Assembly (NCBI RefSeq): GCF_041146395.1
Contig: NC_091001.1
Span: 103,500,965-103,564,964, forward strand
Length of the DNA stretch: 64,000 bases
Direction: 5' to 3'
From: Eulemur rufifrons
Taxonomy: Eukaryota > Chordata > Mammalia > Primates > Lemuridae
Each line of letters starts with the position of its first letter. The first letter of the stretch is position 1. Of this stretch, positions 1 through 12,149 are shown piece after piece. Position numbers and translations under genes: made by a program. The notes below the pieces were generated by a model, which was not told the DNA's origin, ran no database searches, and was given only the letters and a program-made list of their open reading frames with translations.

Positions 1-1047
1 TAGAGCTGACAACAGTCAGTCAGTGAGACTGGTGCTGGGGAAGGAGTACAGAGCGTTCTTTGCCTCAGTTTATGGAGTTGTGAGGGATCAGATGCAATCT
101 AATAGTTAATGAGAGAATGGATGAAGAAATATAGATTTAAGTGTGCTTAAACTGTGAAATAATAACTGGAAGATTTACATGAATAGCATAAACAAAACAA
201 TTGAATAGAGAAGGAACAAAATTAAAAAAACTAATTTTTTCATATTTTAAAGAGAGAGTCAATTTTTAAATTATGTTTATAGCTTAAGAAATTGAACTAT
301 GAGTATATACTTTGAAATTGTTAGGAAAACTATCAAAATTATTAAAAGACACAAACAGTTGTAAGGGAAATTAAGTGAAGAATGGGACTGGAAGTGTAAG
401 AAAATGGGGGAAATATTTCAAATTTTCTTTTACCCTTCTATATGGATTGATTTTTTTTTTTTTACTGTATGGTATATTGCTTTTATTAAATTTAAATATT
501 AGAAAATTCCATTTTCCAAAATACTTTTATGTCATTCCTGATCGCAGTTTTGCCATTTTTTGATTTTTATGGTAACACTTTATAGATAAATTTTCTTAAA
601 AATAATTTTGAACATCTGCATGTTTATCTCTGCAAGAACATAATCCCTACCAGATGTTTCTTGCTGGCTCTGGGCCCAGAGATATTAATGGAATTATAAT
701 GGAGAAGGTCTTGAGCAGAGGCGTTTGTCAGTCTGATTGTGCTTTCGATCTCAAATTGTACTGAAGGCGGTGATGTGGTGGCAGCAAGTGAGACTGCTGT
801 GGGGCCTCAGCAATTTATCTGAACATCTGGCTGATTCTATTCTCTTCTGCTCTCTGCTTCAGAAGCCAAGTTTGTCCTTTTTATATCATATTATATAACA
901 CAAGATTAAGATTGGTTTTGCAGAGAATTTTAAAACTCTTTATCTTCATATATGTTTGAATGTTAATGATCCATTGGGCTCTTGTAAGAGCAACATTTTG
1001 TTTGTTCCTGTCTACTTACACCTTTATTTTTCATCTTTTCCCTACCT
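1..1047. other. AT-rich unassigned sequence
   Basis: No repeat family or gene is recognised here. The only open frames are short, AT-rich and without coding character. A run of eleven or so T near 450 is the only simple feature. Confidence 0.4.
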
Positions 1048-1333
1048 CGTTGAGTCAGGGTCTCACTTTGCTGCCCAAGTTGGAGTGTAGCGATGTGATC
1101 ATAGCTCACTGCAGCCTCGAAGTCCTAGCCTCAAGCAATCCTCCCACCTTAACCTCCTGAGTAGCTTGGACTGCAGGCACACACTACCACTCCAGGCTAT
1201 TTTTTAAATTTTTTGTAGAGATGGGGTCTCATTATGTTGTCCCCAGGCTTGTCTCAAACTCCTAGCTTTAAGTGATTCTCCTGATTAGCCTACCTTAGTG
1301 TTGGGATTACAGGTGTGAGACACCATGCCTGGC
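1048..1333 (-). mobile_element. Alu: Old Alu SINE, antisense
   Basis: The plus strand reads as the complement of an Alu: GAGTCAGGGTCTCACTTTG, then AGCTCACTGCAGCC, GTAGAGATGGGGTCTC, and finally TTGGGATTACAGGTGTGAG near 1300. It is strongly diverged and lacks the lemur-specific internal block seen in the copies at 22.4 and 61.4 kb. It is therefore an older J-like copy. The T-rich tail at the left end is eroded and I see no clear target duplication. Confidence 0.85.
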
Positions 1334-1589
1334 TTAATTCTAAATTCTCCTAATCTGGTCTCTAAATTTTTGTATAGTCTGTTGTTTATATAGTGCACTC
1401 AAGTGATAGTCTAGGCTTCCTGCAAGCTCCTAAATGCCTCTGAGAGGTGGCTGCCTGAGTTCCCATGAGGTCAGGCCCCAAGCCACAGGCTTTCACAGCA
1501 GAAATTTGTGTTACTATCTTATTGTTATTGTTCAATTCTGATATAGAGAGAAATAACAGAAATAATTTGACACCAGATATTTGTGCTTT

Positions 1590-1735
1590 TTCCTTATGGT
1601 TCTATCCCTTCCCAATAGATTGTAAACTCTTTAAGAATGAGGGATGGATTCTGACTCTTCTTTGTAATTCTTTAATTGCCTTAGACACAGTACAATTCCT
1701 GGAAACACTGAATTCATTTAACTAAAAGTCTCATC
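1590..1735 (+). mobile_element. L2: L2 LINE 3'-end fragment
   Basis: The order AGATTGTAAACTCTTTAAG, GAGGGATGGATTCTGACTC, then CACAGTACAATTCCTGGAAAC matches the diverged L2 3' tail (ACTGTGAGCTCCTTGAGGGCAGGGAC ... CACAGTGCCTGG). Only the terminal part is visible. Confidence 0.5.
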
Positions 1736-2360
1736 AATTTTTAGATTGATTTGATTAGTGTGCATACAAACGCACATTGTTTTCATTGTCTTAAGAAAAT
1801 TATGGACTTCCAGCTTCCACTTAGGACATAGAAGGTTGGAAAGAATGTTATTCCCACTGTAATGACAGGGAAAATTCAGTTAATACGAAAAATTTTAATT
1901 TTTATTGACTTCAAAGAGATGAGATTGCAAAGTGAGCAACTAGCCTAAATTTGAGGAAAGGCAGGCACATCCAAAGAAAGATGGAACACAAGAGCTACTA
2001 ACCTATGCAAAGTAGGGGAGGAAGACAGGGCCTTCACTTACATGAGAAAGAAAAAGTTAGCTAAGATATTTAATGAATCGTTAAAATTTGAGCATGGGAT
2101 AGTGTAAGGCCCCTAGAGCCTTTAACACAAAGAGAGTGTGCAACCACTCATAGGTTCTTTTTCATGGATTCCTACCAGGAAATCATGAAGAATGGAGATG
2201 AAGGGCAAGAGACCAAAGAAAGTATACCTTGTAGTGTAGGCCTAAGGAACACAAGAATTGTCACTGATGACCAAGCAGAACAAGAGATGTTAACATGTTC
2301 AGGCATAAATGCTATTTGCCTCAATCTCTACGGTCTGGCTTTCCAACAACAACAACAACC

Positions 2361-2387
2361 ATATATATATATATATATATATATATA
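2361..2387. repeat. (AT)n microsatellite
   Basis: About 13 uninterrupted AT units follow a (CAA)n stretch at 2345-2359. Both sit inside the 5'UTR part of the old L1. Confidence 0.95.
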
Positions 2388-2479
2388 CGTGCACATACAA
2401 AATACATAAAAATATATATATAGCACATAAAAAAATAATATGTATATATCACATAAAAAAATAAGGAGGAAAATACCTT

Positions 2480-3410
2480 ACCCTACTGTCAAGAGGCAAA
2501 AAGAAACCAATAGATGAAGAAGATATTGGAAATATAAGACAGAAAATTTAAAATTTCTATAATTAATATGCTAAAGAATCTTGTGGATAAAAGTAGACCA
2601 CATACATGGGGACACTTCAGCATAGAGATGAAAACTATTAAAAAATGATCAAATTAAAAGGCTAGTATTAAAATGCAGCAACAGAAATGAAGCACACTAC
2701 TGAATAATTCATTGGTAGAGTCAAAAAATTTTAAAAGTATAAAAATTAGTGAATAAGTCAATAGAAATTACCCAAACTGGAACACGATGAGAAAAAATAG
2801 TAGAAAAATAAAAACAGGACTAAACATCTAAGCATTACAGGATAACATCAAAGGACTAACATTTGTGCTATTTGAATACTAGAAGGAGAAAAGGAGATAA
2901 TGGAGCATATGAATTATTTAAAGAGATAGTTACTGATAATTTTCCAAATATAACAAAATACATAAAATCACACATCTAGAATGCTCAAGAAACACCAACT
3001 GGGATAAAGTGAAAACACACATACACACACACACATACACCACACACAGAGACATACATACACATCGTATTCAAACTGCAGAAAACCAAGTAAAAGAAGC
3101 AATCTTTAAGGCAGCTTGGCAAAAAGGGCACATATACAAAGAAGAACAAAGGTAAAAATGTAACTTCTCATTAGAAATTATGCATGCCAAAAGACAATAG
3201 AGTGATACCTTCAAACTGATAAGAGAAGAAAAAGACCAACACAGAATTCTACATCCAGTGAAAGTGTATTTCAGAAATGAAGAAGAAACAAAGACTTTAT
3301 TTTTTTAAAAAAGGATATAATTCTTGATCAGCAGACCTATACTAGAAGACATATTAAAACTAATTCTTTGGACAGAAGAATATAATAATACATAGGAACT
3401 TGAATCTACA
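2480..3410 (+). pseudogene. L1 ORF1 remnant
   Basis: This block matches the ORF1 region of old L1/HAL1 elements. ATATGCTAAAGAATCTTGTGG, AATAGAAATTACCCAAACTGG, GATAATTTTCCAAATATAAC and ACAGAATTCTACATCCAGTG occur in the expected order, ending with CAGCAGACCTATACTAGAAG. L1 ORF1 encodes the RNA-binding protein that coats L1 RNA. Here the frame is destroyed by stops and indels and is interrupted by a (CA)n expansion at 3014-3065, so no protein can be made. Confidence 0.7.
3014..3065. repeat. (CA)n imperfect microsatellite
   Basis: CA-rich tract with ATAC interruptions, inside the decayed ORF1 part of the L1. Confidence 0.9.
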
Positions 3411-3889
3411 AAAAGAAACCAAGGTCTTCAGAAATGGTTAAAATGAGAATAAGTATAAAATACTTTTTTCTTTGTAATTGATTCAAAAGGGAACTGACTA
3501 TCTTTAAAGTAAAAATAGTAGAATATATTTTGGGTTTATACCATATTCAAAAGTAAAATTTATGATAACAATAGCACATAAGGAAAGGAGGGAATCATTA
3601 GGAGTATATAGTAATAAGTTTTATATTAATATTTATGTGAAGTGCTATCATTTGAAGTTATTTTAATTAAATGATAATATATATTATAAGCTTAATGACA
3701 ACAATATTTTTTTAAAGAGGTCTGAAAAATAAACCAATAGTGGAAATTAAATAGCATAATAAAAAATGTACATTGATTCCAAAAGAAGACAAAAAAGGAG
3801 GAAAAAAGAACAAAGAATGCATGGGAAACTATAGAAAACATTACCGATTTGGTGATTTTCATTCAGTCATGTCAGTTGTAATATTCAGT

Positions 3890-5420
3890 GGAAATGGCCT
3901 AAACATACAACTAAAATACAAAAATTGACAAGTAGGATAAAAAAAGAAAGACCCAACAAGAAAGTTGCTATAAGAAACTTATTTCAAATATAAAGACACA
4001 GGTAGCTCAAATGAAAAAAGATGAAGAAAGGTATACAATGCTAACACTAATCAAATGGAAGCTCAATTGAATGGCTATACTAGCATCAGGCAAAGAGACT
4101 TCAGAACAAATAATGATACCCACTATGAAGAGAGATATTACATAGTGATAAAGGAGTCAATTAACCAAGAAGACGTAATTCTGAATGTGTACATCTCTAA
4201 AACCAGAGCTCAAAATACATGAATCAAGAGTTAAAAGAACTAAAAGGAGAAATAGAAAAATCCAAACTTAAACTGGAGATGTGAACACTTCTCTCTCAAT
4301 AAACCAAATAGAAAAAAAAATTAGTAATGATATGGGACAACCAAATGACATTATCAGCAACATGATCTAATTGGCATTTATAGAACACTACACTCAACAT
4401 CAACAGAATACATATTCTTGTCAATTGAACATTTACCAAGGTGCATCATAAAACAAATTTTAACAAATATAACAAAATTGAAATAACACAAAGTATTTCT
4501 TTGACCATATAGATTAAAGGATAAATTACTCACACAGGATATCTGGAAATTCTTTAAACATCTTAAATTTTTAAAAATACAATTCTAAATATCCTATAGG
4601 TCAAGAAAGAAATAACAAAGAAGTTATAATAAAAAATATTTAGAGGTGAATAAAAATATAAACATCAAAATTTCTGTGGCTCAGCTAACACAGTGCTTAG
4701 GGGAAAACAGGAGCATTAAATCTTTATATTAAAAAAGAAAAAAAAGATCTGAAGTTCCACAATAAGAAATGAAAAAAACAAGGACATTAGATTCAAAGCA
4801 AGGAGAAAAAAATAACATGGAAGAGCAAAATTCATTGCAAATGAAAACAGAAAAACAATAGAAAGAATCGGTGAAACTGAAAGTTGGTTCATTGAAAAGC
4901 TCAGTAAAATTGGTAAACCCATAGTTAGACTGACTAACAGAAAAAGGAAAGAGAGAAGATGTACATTATTGACATCATGAATGAAAGACAAGACATCAGC
5001 ACAGAAGCTACAGATGTTAAATGGATGATAAGGGAGTGAGTGCTACAAGTAATTTCACACCCATACGTTGGACAACTTGGATGAAATAGCAAAAGTCCTT
5101 GAAAACACAGATCTCAAAGCTCACTTTAAAGAAGAAATAACGTGAATTGTTCTATAACTTTTACAGAAATAGAATTAGCAGTTAAACAACAACAACAATA
5201 ACACTTCCAACATAGGAAACTCCAGGCTCAGATGGCTTCACTGGAAAATTCTACCAGACATTTAAAAGAAGAAAAAAATGCCATTCTACACTTTTTTTTT
5301 CCCAGAAAAGAAGTAGAGGAAAAGATACTTCTAAACTCATTTTATAAGATGAAGATTACTCTGAATCCAAAACATATAAAAAACATTAAAAGAAAAGAAA
5401 ATTAGACAGAGATAAGCCTC
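3890..5420 (+). pseudogene. L1 ORF2 remnant, endonuclease and N-terminal part
   Basis: Signature steps of L1 ORF2 occur in order: AAAGACACAGGTAGCTCAAA, AAGGAGTCAATTAACCAAGA, ATTGGCATTTATAGAACACT, GCTAACACAGTGCTTAGGGG, GAAAAACAATAGAAAGAATC and CTCCAGGCTCAGATGGCTTC. The corresponding protein would be the endonuclease and the start of the reverse transcriptase. Stops occur in every frame. The block continues at 6021 after the inserted LTR. Confidence 0.8.
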
Positions 5421-6020
5421 TGTTGGAGCTCAGAAAACAGTATCCCAGAATGAAGGCCTCAGAAGCAAAAGTTTTTCTCTGACCTTCTGTTCTGCTGTAT
5501 CTCAGTCCCATTCTCCCCTGAGGCTAGACATAGAAACTAGAATCCCTCTTCCCCAAGGTGGGTCATAAAAATCAGAACTCCTTTTCTCAAAAGCCAGTCA
5601 TAAAACCCTAAAATTATTCTGTGTAAAAACTGGCCATAAAGAAATTGTCAGACCTACCTTGTTTGAATGTAGGTAGGTCATGAGAACCCTGTTCCAGAGG
5701 GGGCCCTGCCTCACCCTCAGAGGAAGGGATGCTTCTCAGAGAGGCCAAGAAGAATCTAGACAGACCAGCCTCGCTGGGTTTCCCCACTCAGTCCATTAGC
5801 GTTACATCATATGCTTTTTGTCCAATCATATTTCTATATGGCCATCTATACTTTATTGAACCTAAGCATAAAAATGGACAATTTCCCATCTATCTTTGGG
5901 TCTTCATTCTGAAGGCTCCCATGTATACACATTAAATACATTTGTGTGTCTTTTCTTCTATTAATTAATCTGCCACATGTCAGCAATTTTCAGTGAACTT
6001 CCAGGCCCTTGGCCCCTACA
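5421..6020 (+). mobile_element. Solo LTR (ERV1-like) inserted in old L1
   Basis: A 600-bp block starts TGTTGGAGCTCAG and ends TTGGCCCCTACA, the TG...CA ends of an LTR. An ATTAAA polyadenylation-like signal lies at about 5933, followed by a T-rich, U5-like tail. L1 sequence stops at CCTC on the left and resumes at TTTC on the right, where an intact L1 would read CCTC once. That fits a diverged 4-bp target duplication, as ERV1 integrases make. No internal viral genes remain. I cannot name the exact family. Confidence 0.7.
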
Positions 6021-7571
6021 TTTCATAAAATTAGATGTAAAATTCTTAATATTTTAGCAGATCAAAGCCAGCAATACATAAAATGGATAATGTATCATAA
6101 TCAAATAGAGTTTATCCTAGGAATGCTAGATTGGTTCATTATTCAAAAATCAATCAAGGTAATTTGCCATATCAACAGAATAATAATAGAAAAAGCCTAT
6201 AATCCTCTTAGCAGATGTACAAAAAAGTGTTAGACATGAGTCAAAATACTTTAATAATAAAAACTCTATCAATCTAGGAATAGAAGGGAACTTTCTTGGT
6301 CCAATAAACAAAATCCACAAAATGCCTAAAGCTAACATAATACTAATGGTGAAAGGCTGAATGCTTTCTTTCTAAAATTGAGATAAGGCAAGTATGTCTC
6401 TCTTTTCCTCTTGAAGAACATACTGGAAGTCCTAGCCAGTGCAACAGGGGATAAAAAGTAAAATAATAATAATAATCAGGATAATAAGCACACAGATTGC
6501 CAAGTAAGTAATACAACTGTGTCTATTTGCAAATGAGATGATTGTCTATATAAAAACATCCTAAAAAATTTTCAAAACTCTACTAGAACTAATAAATGGA
6601 ATGTTGCAGGACACAAAGTCAATACATAAATATCAACAGAACTTCTATATACTAGCAATGAACAACTAACTAGAAATTGAATTAAAAGATACCACTTGCA
6701 ATAAGCACCAATAAACATGAAATACTTGGGTATAAATCTGGCAAAATAGGTACAGGGGCTGTATGCTGATGACTACAAAACCCTGAGAAAGATGCTAAAG
6801 AATACATAAATAAGTGATGGGCTATATCATGTTCACATATTAGAAGGCTCAATATTGTTAACAAGGAAATTTTTCCCAAACTTGTCTAGAGACTCAACAC
6901 AGTCTCAATCAAATTCCCAGAAAGAATTTTGTTAAAATTGACAAGCTCATTCTAAAATGTATCTGATAAAGCAAATATATTTTATCTTATAAATACTAAT
7001 ATAAGAAAAACATAAATAGTCAAAAATATTTGGAAGGGGAACAGATTTGGAGGCCTCATTCTATCTAATTTTAACACTGAATATAGAGCTACAGTAATTT
7101 AGATACTGACAAAAGGATGGGCATATAGCTCAATGGAACAGAATTTAGAATCCAGAAATAGACCCATACATATTAAAAATTGATATTTGACAAAGGTACA
7201 AGGTCAATTCAATTGAGAAAGGATAATGTTTTCAACAAACGGTACTGGAACAATTATGCATCCATATGCCAAAAAAAGACCTTGACCCATACTCATGCTT
7301 TAGATGCAAAAATTAATTCAAAATAGATCATTGTTCAGTTGTAAGACCTGAAATTATAAAGCTTATAGAAGAAAAAAATAGGAGAAAGTGTTTGTGCCCT
7401 TGGTTTAAGGAAAAATTTCTTTGATATAACATCAAAAACAATACATAAAAGAAAATGAAAAGAGAAAAACTGAACTTCTTCAAAATTAAATGGATCTGTT
7501 CTTCAAAATATTATTTTCTGAAGAGAATGAAAAGTGAAAGTTTGTAAGGACACATTTGTAAAACATGTATC
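6021..7571 (+). pseudogene. L1 ORF2 remnant, reverse-transcriptase part
   Basis: L1 resumes with AGCCAGCAATACATAAAATG and AGTTTATCCTAGGAATGC. It passes through AAATCAATCAAGGTAATTTG, CTGTATGCTGATGACTACAAA and CAAGGTCAATTCAATTGAG, and reaches AAACATGTATCTGA. This order matches the ORF2 reverse-transcriptase and C-terminal region of old L1. It is riddled with stops. Confidence 0.8.
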
Positions 7572-8162
7572 TGACAGTAGGCAGAATCCTAAAATGGTAC
7601 CCAGGGTTTTCACATTCTGAGTTATAAATCCTATATAATCCTTTCCCTTTGAGTGTTGGCAGAACCTTTTAGTGTGATGGAATAGTTACTCCCCTTGATT
7701 AGATTACATTCTATGGAAAGTGTGACTGATAGTCACTTCAGTGCTAAGAATCCATGAGAGAAACCAGAGAGAGATTCTCCTGGCTTTGAAGAAGTCAGCA
7801 GCAACCATATTGTGAGAGGGTGATTTGGCTAAAACTGAGGGTGGCCTCTGGGAGTTGAGAGCAATCCCTGGCCAGCACCCAGCAAGAAAGCAGTGACCTC
7901 AGTCCTACCTACTGCAGCAACGAACTGAATTCTGTCAACAACCTGAATGAGCTTGTGAGAGGACCCTGAGCTCCAGAGGAGACGGGTGAATATGCAGCCT
8001 ATTGACACCTTGAATTAGTCTGACAGAATCAGATAAGGCTCTGAGCAGAGAACCCAGTTATGCCACGGCCAGGCTTTTGACACACAAACTGCGATTATAA
8101 ATGAGTCTTGTTTTAAGCCACCAAGTTAGTGGTAATATACACAGCACTAGGAAATAAATACA
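7572..8162 (+). mobile_element. MLT1-like: MaLR/MLT1-like LTR, sense, inserted in old L1
   Basis: This 591-bp block has MaLR-type marks: GAGATTCTCCTGGCTTTGAAG near 7775, CCTGAGCTCCAGAGGA near 7964, and a 3' tail TTGTTTTAAGCCACCAAGTT, then GGAAATAAATACA. The L1 breaks off at TATCTGA and resumes at CCAGAATATATG, with about 15 bases of L1 apparently lost. I see no clean target duplication. Confidence 0.75.
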
Positions 8163-8618
8163 CCAGAATATATGAATATGCAAAACCCAATAATGAGAAA
8201 ATAAATAGCTCGATTAAAATTTGGCAAAAAATTTGAACAGACAATTCACCAAGTCAAAATCATTAATCATTATGGAAATGCAAATAAAACCATGACATGA
8301 TACCACCATATACTTACAGGAATAGGGCAAAAAACAAACAAACAAATAAGATTCCCTGCCAATCCCAAATGCTGGTGAGGATTCAGAACAACCGGAATTC
8401 TCATATATTAATTGTGAAAATGCAAAATGATGAATTCATTCACTTTGGAGAACAGTTTTGCAATTTTTAATAAACTAAATAGACACTTATACAACCTAGC
8501 AATCCCACTCAAGGGAAAAGATAGCTCAAGTTCACACAGAAACCGGTACTCTACATCTTATAGTGGCTTTTTATATAAATACTCAAAACTGAAAACAATC
8601 TGAATGTCCTTCAACTGG
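8163..8618 (+). pseudogene. L1 ORF2 remnant, C-terminal part
   Basis: Old L1 continues: ATTAAAATTTGGCAAAAAAT, ATGGAAATGCAAATAAAACC, CCTAGCAATCCCACTC and TGAATGTCCTTCAACTGG. This is the extreme C-terminal coding region running into the 3'UTR. It ends where the antisense LTR begins. Confidence 0.75.
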
Positions 8619-9150
8619 TATATTAGTTTTATATTACTGCTGTAAGAAATTTCCACAATCTTAGTGGCTTAAAACCATACAGATTTATTATCTTACATTT
8701 CAGGTGGACACAAATCTAGTAGAGGACTCACTAGACTGAAATCCAGGTGTCAGCAGGCCAGCATCCTTTCTGGAAGCTCTAAGGGAAAATGTTCCCTCTC
8801 TTGTTCAGGTGTTGGCAGAATCCAGTTCTATGTGGATGTAAGATTGAGGTCACGTTTCCTTCTTGGCTATCAGCTGATTGTGACCTTTGGATCCTATAGG
8901 TCTCTTTCTGATTCTTATTAATAGATATAGTCCCTTACATCAGAGCCAGCAATAGGGCATCAGATCCTTTCGATGCTACCATCTTTCTAATTTATGTGAT
9001 TATACTTGGTCCACCTGGCTAATCCAGAATTACCTTGCCATCTCAAGGTCTGTAAACTCAATCACATCAGCAAAGTCTAAGGTAATATAGTCACAGATTC
9101 CACAATTAAAACATGAATGTTTTGGGGAGTTGATTAGTCTGCCTGCCACA
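8619..9150 (-). mobile_element. MLT1-like: MaLR/MLT1-like LTR, antisense, with 5-bp target duplication
   Basis: The complement of a MaLR-type LTR begins TATTAGTTTTATATTACTGC and continues with GGCTTAAAACCATACAGATT. It ends near 9150 with AGTCTGCCTGCCACA. ACTGG at 8614-8618 is repeated exactly at 9151-9155. Joining the flanks restores L1 text (TTCAACTGGTGAATGAATAA), so both boundaries are well supported. It lies opposite in strand to the LTR 456 bp upstream, so the two are independent insertions. Confidence 0.85.
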
Positions 9151-9560
9151 ACTGGTGAATGAATAAGCAAAAAAGTAATAAATCCATACCATGGAATGCT
9201 CAGGAATAAAAAGAAATGAATTACTAATACATTCAACAACATGAATAAATCCTAAAACGTTTCTGCTAAGTAAAGGAAGCCAGATCCAAGAGACTGTAAG
9301 TTATGATATTCCATTTATTTGATATTCTGGAAAAGGCAAAACTCTCTTTATATAAAACAGATCAGTGGTTGCTCAGAGCTGGGGACTGGGGAGAACTTCA
9401 CTATACCGGGCACAGAGGAATTCCTTGGGGTGATGGGACTGTACTATATTTTCATTGTGGTGGTGGTTACATGACTGTGAATTTGTCATAACTTGAAAAC
9501 TGCACACCAAAAAGGGTGCATTGTAATGTACATTATACCTTAATAAAAATTAATCTATTT
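9151..9560 (+). mobile_element. L1: 3'UTR of the ancient L1
   Basis: After the LTR the L1 resumes with CCATACCATGGAATGC and runs through the CAGATCAGTGGTTGCTCAG and GGTGGTGGTTACATGACTG blocks of L1M 3'UTRs. It terminates with CATTATACCTTAATAAAAAT. Confidence 0.8.
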
Positions 9561-10885
9561 TTAACTGAGAACTTTATGTAAATTTACCTCAATAGTGCTA
9601 AAAGAATAGAAGCATAAAACCTAACTTCACTGATACCTATAAATAAAAAGAATGAGATTTTAAGACTGAACTGAGGACAGTGTAGCAGATATGGAAGAAT
9701 TTATGGACGATCATGTGAGACTTTCACAATTGTAAAATTCCCATTACATAAATGAATGGGACGTCTATGTCTGGAACATAGAATTAGAAGCAGAGAAAAC
9801 CAGATCATTTTGAGGCCTGTGTAAAATTGATTAAAAAAATAAACATGTAAAAGTCAAAGATAGCACAAGACAAACAACTACCATTTTATGTCACATATAT
9901 GTATATATTCAGAAACAAATTGTTACTGAATTAGAAAAAAGGAATACGGAAAACCCACAATTTATTTGGAATATAATATATTCTGTATCTGAGTGTCATA
10001 TCATTCTTAAACACAAAACAAACTAACAAACAAAACTGGAGGACCAGTTTCTTTAAAAACAAGCAAGGAAGAAAAATAAATAAAAACACTTACTGAGCAT
10101 GGTGCTGATCGCTACATTAGAAGCTGAGGATATACATATGCATGAGATATAGATTGTAACTAAGTAAGCTCAGAATCTTAATTTGGGGGTTAAACCAGGA
10201 TAGTGCAATGGAAACTCAGAGAGGAGGAGATTTCAGGAGAGAGGAGTGGCCAAATCATGCCGGATTCTAGGTGGGGGACTGAATAAGGTGAAATTGTTTA
10301 AAAAGGTGACATTGGGGTTAATGGTGGTTTTAATAAGAACAATTTCTGATGACTTCTGAAGGAGGGACTGAAATGGGTTAAAGACTGAATAGGCGCTAAG
10401 GAAGAGGAGACAACGTGTGTGAGCAACTCTCCTGGTAAATACACTTGGAGGGAGAGGGAGAGACAGACAATATCTGGAGGGGAAGGTGGGGTCAGGGGAC
10501 GTGGAAGATGCTGCAGCACGTTTGTATGTGGATGAGGATGAGCTGGGAAAACACCAGGGATCAAGGATCTCTCTCTCATTAGAGAGAAAGGAGATAGACA
10601 AAGAACAAAACCCTTGAGTGAATTGGAAGAAACAATTGGGGTTGGGGCAAAACACAAGTAGATGGATGGATGGTGGTGAGAGGAACATTCATGCTTCGTG
10701 GAAGCAGGAAGAAAGCAGGAGATGGGGTAGATGCAGGCACAGTTGCAGAATTTTTGGTGGAAAGATGATGGCATTCATACTGCCTAAAACTTTGCGATAT
10801 GCATTGCTTCTTTAAATGCAAATATATCCTTTTTAGGCCTACCTTTAGCATGAGGAAGGAAAAGTTGTTATTAATAGTATGTTTA
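9561..10885. other. Unassigned sequence, purine-rich in part
   Basis: No repeat family is recognised with confidence. Overlapping open frames on the minus strand between 10233 and 10851 (up to about 158 codons) are explained by the purine-rich plus strand, which gives Ser/Pro/Leu-rich translations without domains. A (GATG)-like stretch lies near 10660. Confidence 0.4.
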
Positions 10886-10889
10886 AATC

Positions 10890-10982
10890 ATAAGTGAAGA
10901 AACTGAGTCAGATACACTAAATGACTTTCTCAAGGTCATAAACTGGTAAGTGGTGAGACAGAGTTTGAATCTCAATTTAGTT
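10890..10982 (+). mobile_element. MIR: MIR SINE fragment
   Basis: GTGAAGAAACTGAGTCAGA, ACTTTCTCAAGGTCATAAAC and GTGAGACAGAGTTTGAATCT match the MIR core order (GAGGAAACTGAGGC, CTTGCCCAAGGTCACA, GAGCCAGGATTTGAACC). Confidence 0.75.
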
Positions 10983-11944
10983 TTCTTTTCTCAATACTGA
11001 GAAAGACAGTCAAAATCAATGTCATGAGACATGTCAAGCATTAATTCTTAGTCCTAGGATCAAGCAAAAATATTGCTGGCTTCATTCCCACTTCTCTACT
11101 TTTCCTCTACCTACTACTTACTAGGGGGCGGAAATGATAGAGTAAGGTTGCTTTAGGTGTAGCTGGAAGGAGGCACAGAGATAAGTACACAAGAGGTATG
11201 GAAGGTGAATGTTCTGTGTTTAAATGGCAGTCAGGCCTCTGGCAGGCATACAACCATGGCTCTATTGACCGGGCAGATTTTGGCTTATGCAAATGTAACC
11301 AGTTGCAATCATGGGAAGAACGGAGGAAGACCACTGTTGGCATGGAGGCTGATGGCTTTAGTCATGCATATGTTGAACATAGGATGTTCAGTTAGCTGTT
11401 GAATGACTGAAGCTTAATCTTGACAGAGTTACCTGGGCTGGAGATAGAGTTTGAAGGGTCATCACCATATAGATAGCATTTTTTGTAAATTAGAAGGTGC
11501 TGATAACTTGCATTTGAAAAAACAACGTTCAGAAATTAACAGTGAGAGTTATAAACTCTTTTCCAATTCACCTGTTGGAATAAAGGTCTTTCATGTTCCT
11601 AGTAGATCCTGTTGACCTGGTTTCTATGGGAATTTGCTCTTTGCTAAGCAAAGTCAGTTACAGAAAATTTCAAGGTTTATGTTTTTCATATCTAAATGGT
11701 ATTTATTTCAAACACATAAATGGTCGTTACTGACAGGAAGCCATGCAAATGTTCCCTTTTTACAATTTACTGAAATTGCTTGTTATTTTTAGAGGGAGTC
11801 AGGCAGTAGTGAAGCCAGTGCTGAAAACAAGTCTTTGATAAGTTGACAGTTTAAAATTCAACATAAATTGCACCATCCCGATACCAATAATTCCAGCAGA
11901 TTTTATATTGTGCATTATAATTTTTAAAAACATTTTTAAAATGT

Positions 11945-12110
11945 GTCCTCAATAATCCTGAATGATACAGGGGCAGCCGTCATCCCATTTTTCTAGAGGA
12001 GTAACCTGGCAGTGGAGGGCGAAGTGACCTGTGCAAGGTTCCAGAGACTGACACAGAGCCCAGGTTATCTGCTCTGATTGCACCATTTTCAGTCCCCTTA
12101 ACAATGCTGC
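11945..12110 (+). mobile_element. MIR: MIR SINE fragment
   Basis: CATCCCATTTTTCTAGAGG, GTGACCTGTGCAAGGTTCC and GACACAGAGCCCAGGTTA follow the MIR core order. Diverged, with no target duplication visible. Confidence 0.7.
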
Positions 12111-12149
12111 GAGCACTCTATTATGTATTCAGTGAGGAAATCAAGACAT

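Larger units (their letters stand above)
1800..9560 (+). mobile_element. L1: Near-full-length ancient L1 (L1M/HAL1-like), nested with three LTRs
   Basis: Collinear blocks of an old L1 follow one another on the plus strand. They are 5'UTR-like DNA (about 1800-2470), ORF1 remnant (about 2480-3410), inter-ORF spacer, ORF2 remnant from about 3890, and a 3'UTR ending near 9560 with CTTAATAAAAATTAAT. The ORF2 part is interrupted at 5421-6020, 7572-8162 and 8619-9150 by LTRs. Removing those inserts leaves about 6 kb, the expected size of a complete L1. All frames are full of stops, so it is long dead. The 5'-most boundary is the least certain. Confidence 0.8.

Noticed and set aside
10233..10851. Overlapping minus-strand open frames of 90-158 codons
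   Set aside because: Two frames are open over the same purine-rich plus-strand DNA, which lacks stop codons on the minus strand by composition. The translations show no domain.
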